DNA of 64,000 nucleotides from assembly GCF_009389715.1 (NCBI RefSeq), contig NC_052399.1, forward strand, positions 13,457,646-13,521,645. Reading direction: 5' to 3'. This document shows positions 62,965 to 64,000 of the stretch, one piece after another; position 1 is the stretch's first letter, and every line of letters starts with the position of its first letter. The notes below the pieces were generated by a model, which saw only the letters and a program-made list of their open reading frames with translations, was not told where the DNA came from and did not search any database. Origin of the DNA: Phoenix dactylifera. Lineage: Eukaryota > Streptophyta > Magnoliopsida > Arecales > Arecaceae. A program made the translations under genes and the position numbers.

Positions 62965-63190
62965 TCATGCATGTCTGAAAAATGGGATCTCTTCTGGCTG
63001 AACATTGTCCGCTACAATATCAATAATATTTACCAGTGTTAAGAATTTGATTTTTTGTTTTTTTTTCCTGCTCTTCTGGATTTCTAGAGCAAATTTAAGC
63101 TCTTAGAAACATGCAACCCCCACATACCAGGTGATGAGCTGAATGCTAACTCAATTAGTTCTTCATTGTAGCAGAAAAATCTGATAACAC
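62965..63190 (-). other. Candidate two-exon coding end, unassigned
   Basis: On the minus strand an open segment (about 63190-63128) reads CYNEELIELAFSSSP and ends at a donor CTG|GTATGT. After a 116-base intron an acceptor ATTGTAG at 63012 leads into ADNVQPEEIPFFRHA and a TGA ending at 62965. The junction codon is completed in frame. The pair could be the 3' end of a gene lying to the right, or part of the unrecognised gene, though the TGA argues against direct continuity. An ATG lies upstream in frame near 63,215. No family is recognised. Confidence 0.3.
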
Positions 63191-63459
63191 AGCTCATAAA
63201 TAATGGAAACATTTCTCTCAAGCTTCATCTTGCATAAATTAGTGGGCATCCAACTCAATGAGCCAAACTATGAAGCCAAGGGAAGAATTGATAGAGCACC
63301 AACCAAGCAAAATGACAACCACCTTCGTGAACTGGTACATTTTCTTTTTTTTGCAAAAACAGATCAAAAGAGAAGGTTACCACTTCTTCCACAGGCAAAG
63401 ATTAGAAGAGGAAAAGAATCTGCACATGGTATATATCAACTTGGAGAAAGCATATAATA

Positions 63460-63735
63460 CAAGGTTTTGAATACTGCTATATTAGAACCCATATCAGTTT
63501 TGTCCCACAATAGTACAATACTGGCATGGTCGATATGTACCTAAACTTCAGAATCAATAAAAATGAAAAGCAATGACTAAGGTGTTGGTATGGACAGCTG
63601 GTACTAACCGGTATGGACTGTTGGTACAGACTGGACCGGTCTAATCAGTTCTGGCATCCCAAGGTTGGTATAGGTGCTAGTTTTCCATCAGAAGGGTAGT
63701 GGTACTATCCTGTCCCAATGGCATATGATTTCTTG
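63460..63735. mobile_element. CAAGG-type MITE copy 5
   Basis: The 276-bp element starts CAAGGTTTTGAATACTG and ends TTTCTTG. It is flanked by a perfect 8-bp duplication ATATAATA at 63452-63459 and 63736-63743. The interior carries TAACCGGTATGG, GGACCGGTC and related words. Beyond the terminal CAAG the right end is only weakly inverted to the left. Confidence 0.8.
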
Positions 63736-64000
63736 ATATAATAGGAGTAACATGAGGTGGTCATAAGGAAGAAAGGTGTGCAAAAACAATAAACTAAAAT
63801 AGTTCAAGTCATGCATGTTGAGGTAGTGACAAGAAATAGGAGTAGCTATAAAGATTTAGTGGCATGTTGATCATGTTAGACTTCAACCAAGGGTCCACTA
63901 AACTCCAATCTTTTTACACCAATCATTGGTGAACTAGTAACAGATACTGAAAGATTATACCACAGATGCATGCTTTTTCACAAAAATATGTAGTTTGAAA

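Noticed and set aside
1..64000. CRISPR arrays, tRNA, rRNA, operons or a defence-type gene cluster
   Set aside because: None seen by eye. The window is typical plant nuclear DNA, with independent genes separated by repeats.

Overview
The window looks like nuclear DNA of a flowering plant, most likely a non-grass monocot such as a palm (inference). The reasons are single-copy plant genes with many GT-AG introns, two intronless pentatricopeptide (PPR) genes whose 5' ends are extremely GC-rich and then relax (a gradient common in monocots), AT-rich intergenic DNA, microsatellites, and many short non-autonomous transposons. I see no bacterial, organellar or viral block.

Layout. 2.2-6.9 kb, minus strand: a MAP70-type microtubule-associated protein, ten exons reconstructed; the last few codons were not located. 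7-14.9 kb: intergenic. 14.9-17.2 kb, minus strand: a small CENP-V/GFA-domain zinc protein with a 5'-UTR exon and TATA box. 17.3-22.8 kb: intergenic, with an LTR-like element of about 2 kb carrying a 36-bp minisatellite. 22.8-24.5 kb, plus strand: a P-class PPR gene resembling Arabidopsis At2g01740. 28.6-29.0 kb, minus strand: a fragment of a LINE reverse-transcriptase tail. 29.2-31.6 kb, plus strand: a second P-class PPR gene resembling At4g01570. 34.5-52.7 kb, plus strand: complete 13-exon NUP155 (1,483 codons before the stop), spread over 18 kb by transposon- and repeat-filled introns. 54.8-59.4 kb, minus strand: the C-terminal four exons of a gene I do not recognise, convergent with NUP155. 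59.4-64 kb: transposon-rich sequence plus a possible orphan exon pair.

The genes are ordinary independent eukaryotic units: cortical microtubule organisation, nuclear pore scaffold, organelle RNA processing (two PPRs) and a GFA-fold protein. Nothing suggests a cluster or a new multi-gene system. The most informative unexplained structure is the mobile and repeat DNA. One family of short CAAGG-ended elements with 8-bp target duplications occurs five times. A hAT element of about 1 kb with a perfect 8-bp duplication sits in NUP155 intron 1. A tandem array in the same intron copies the exon 1/intron 1 boundary.
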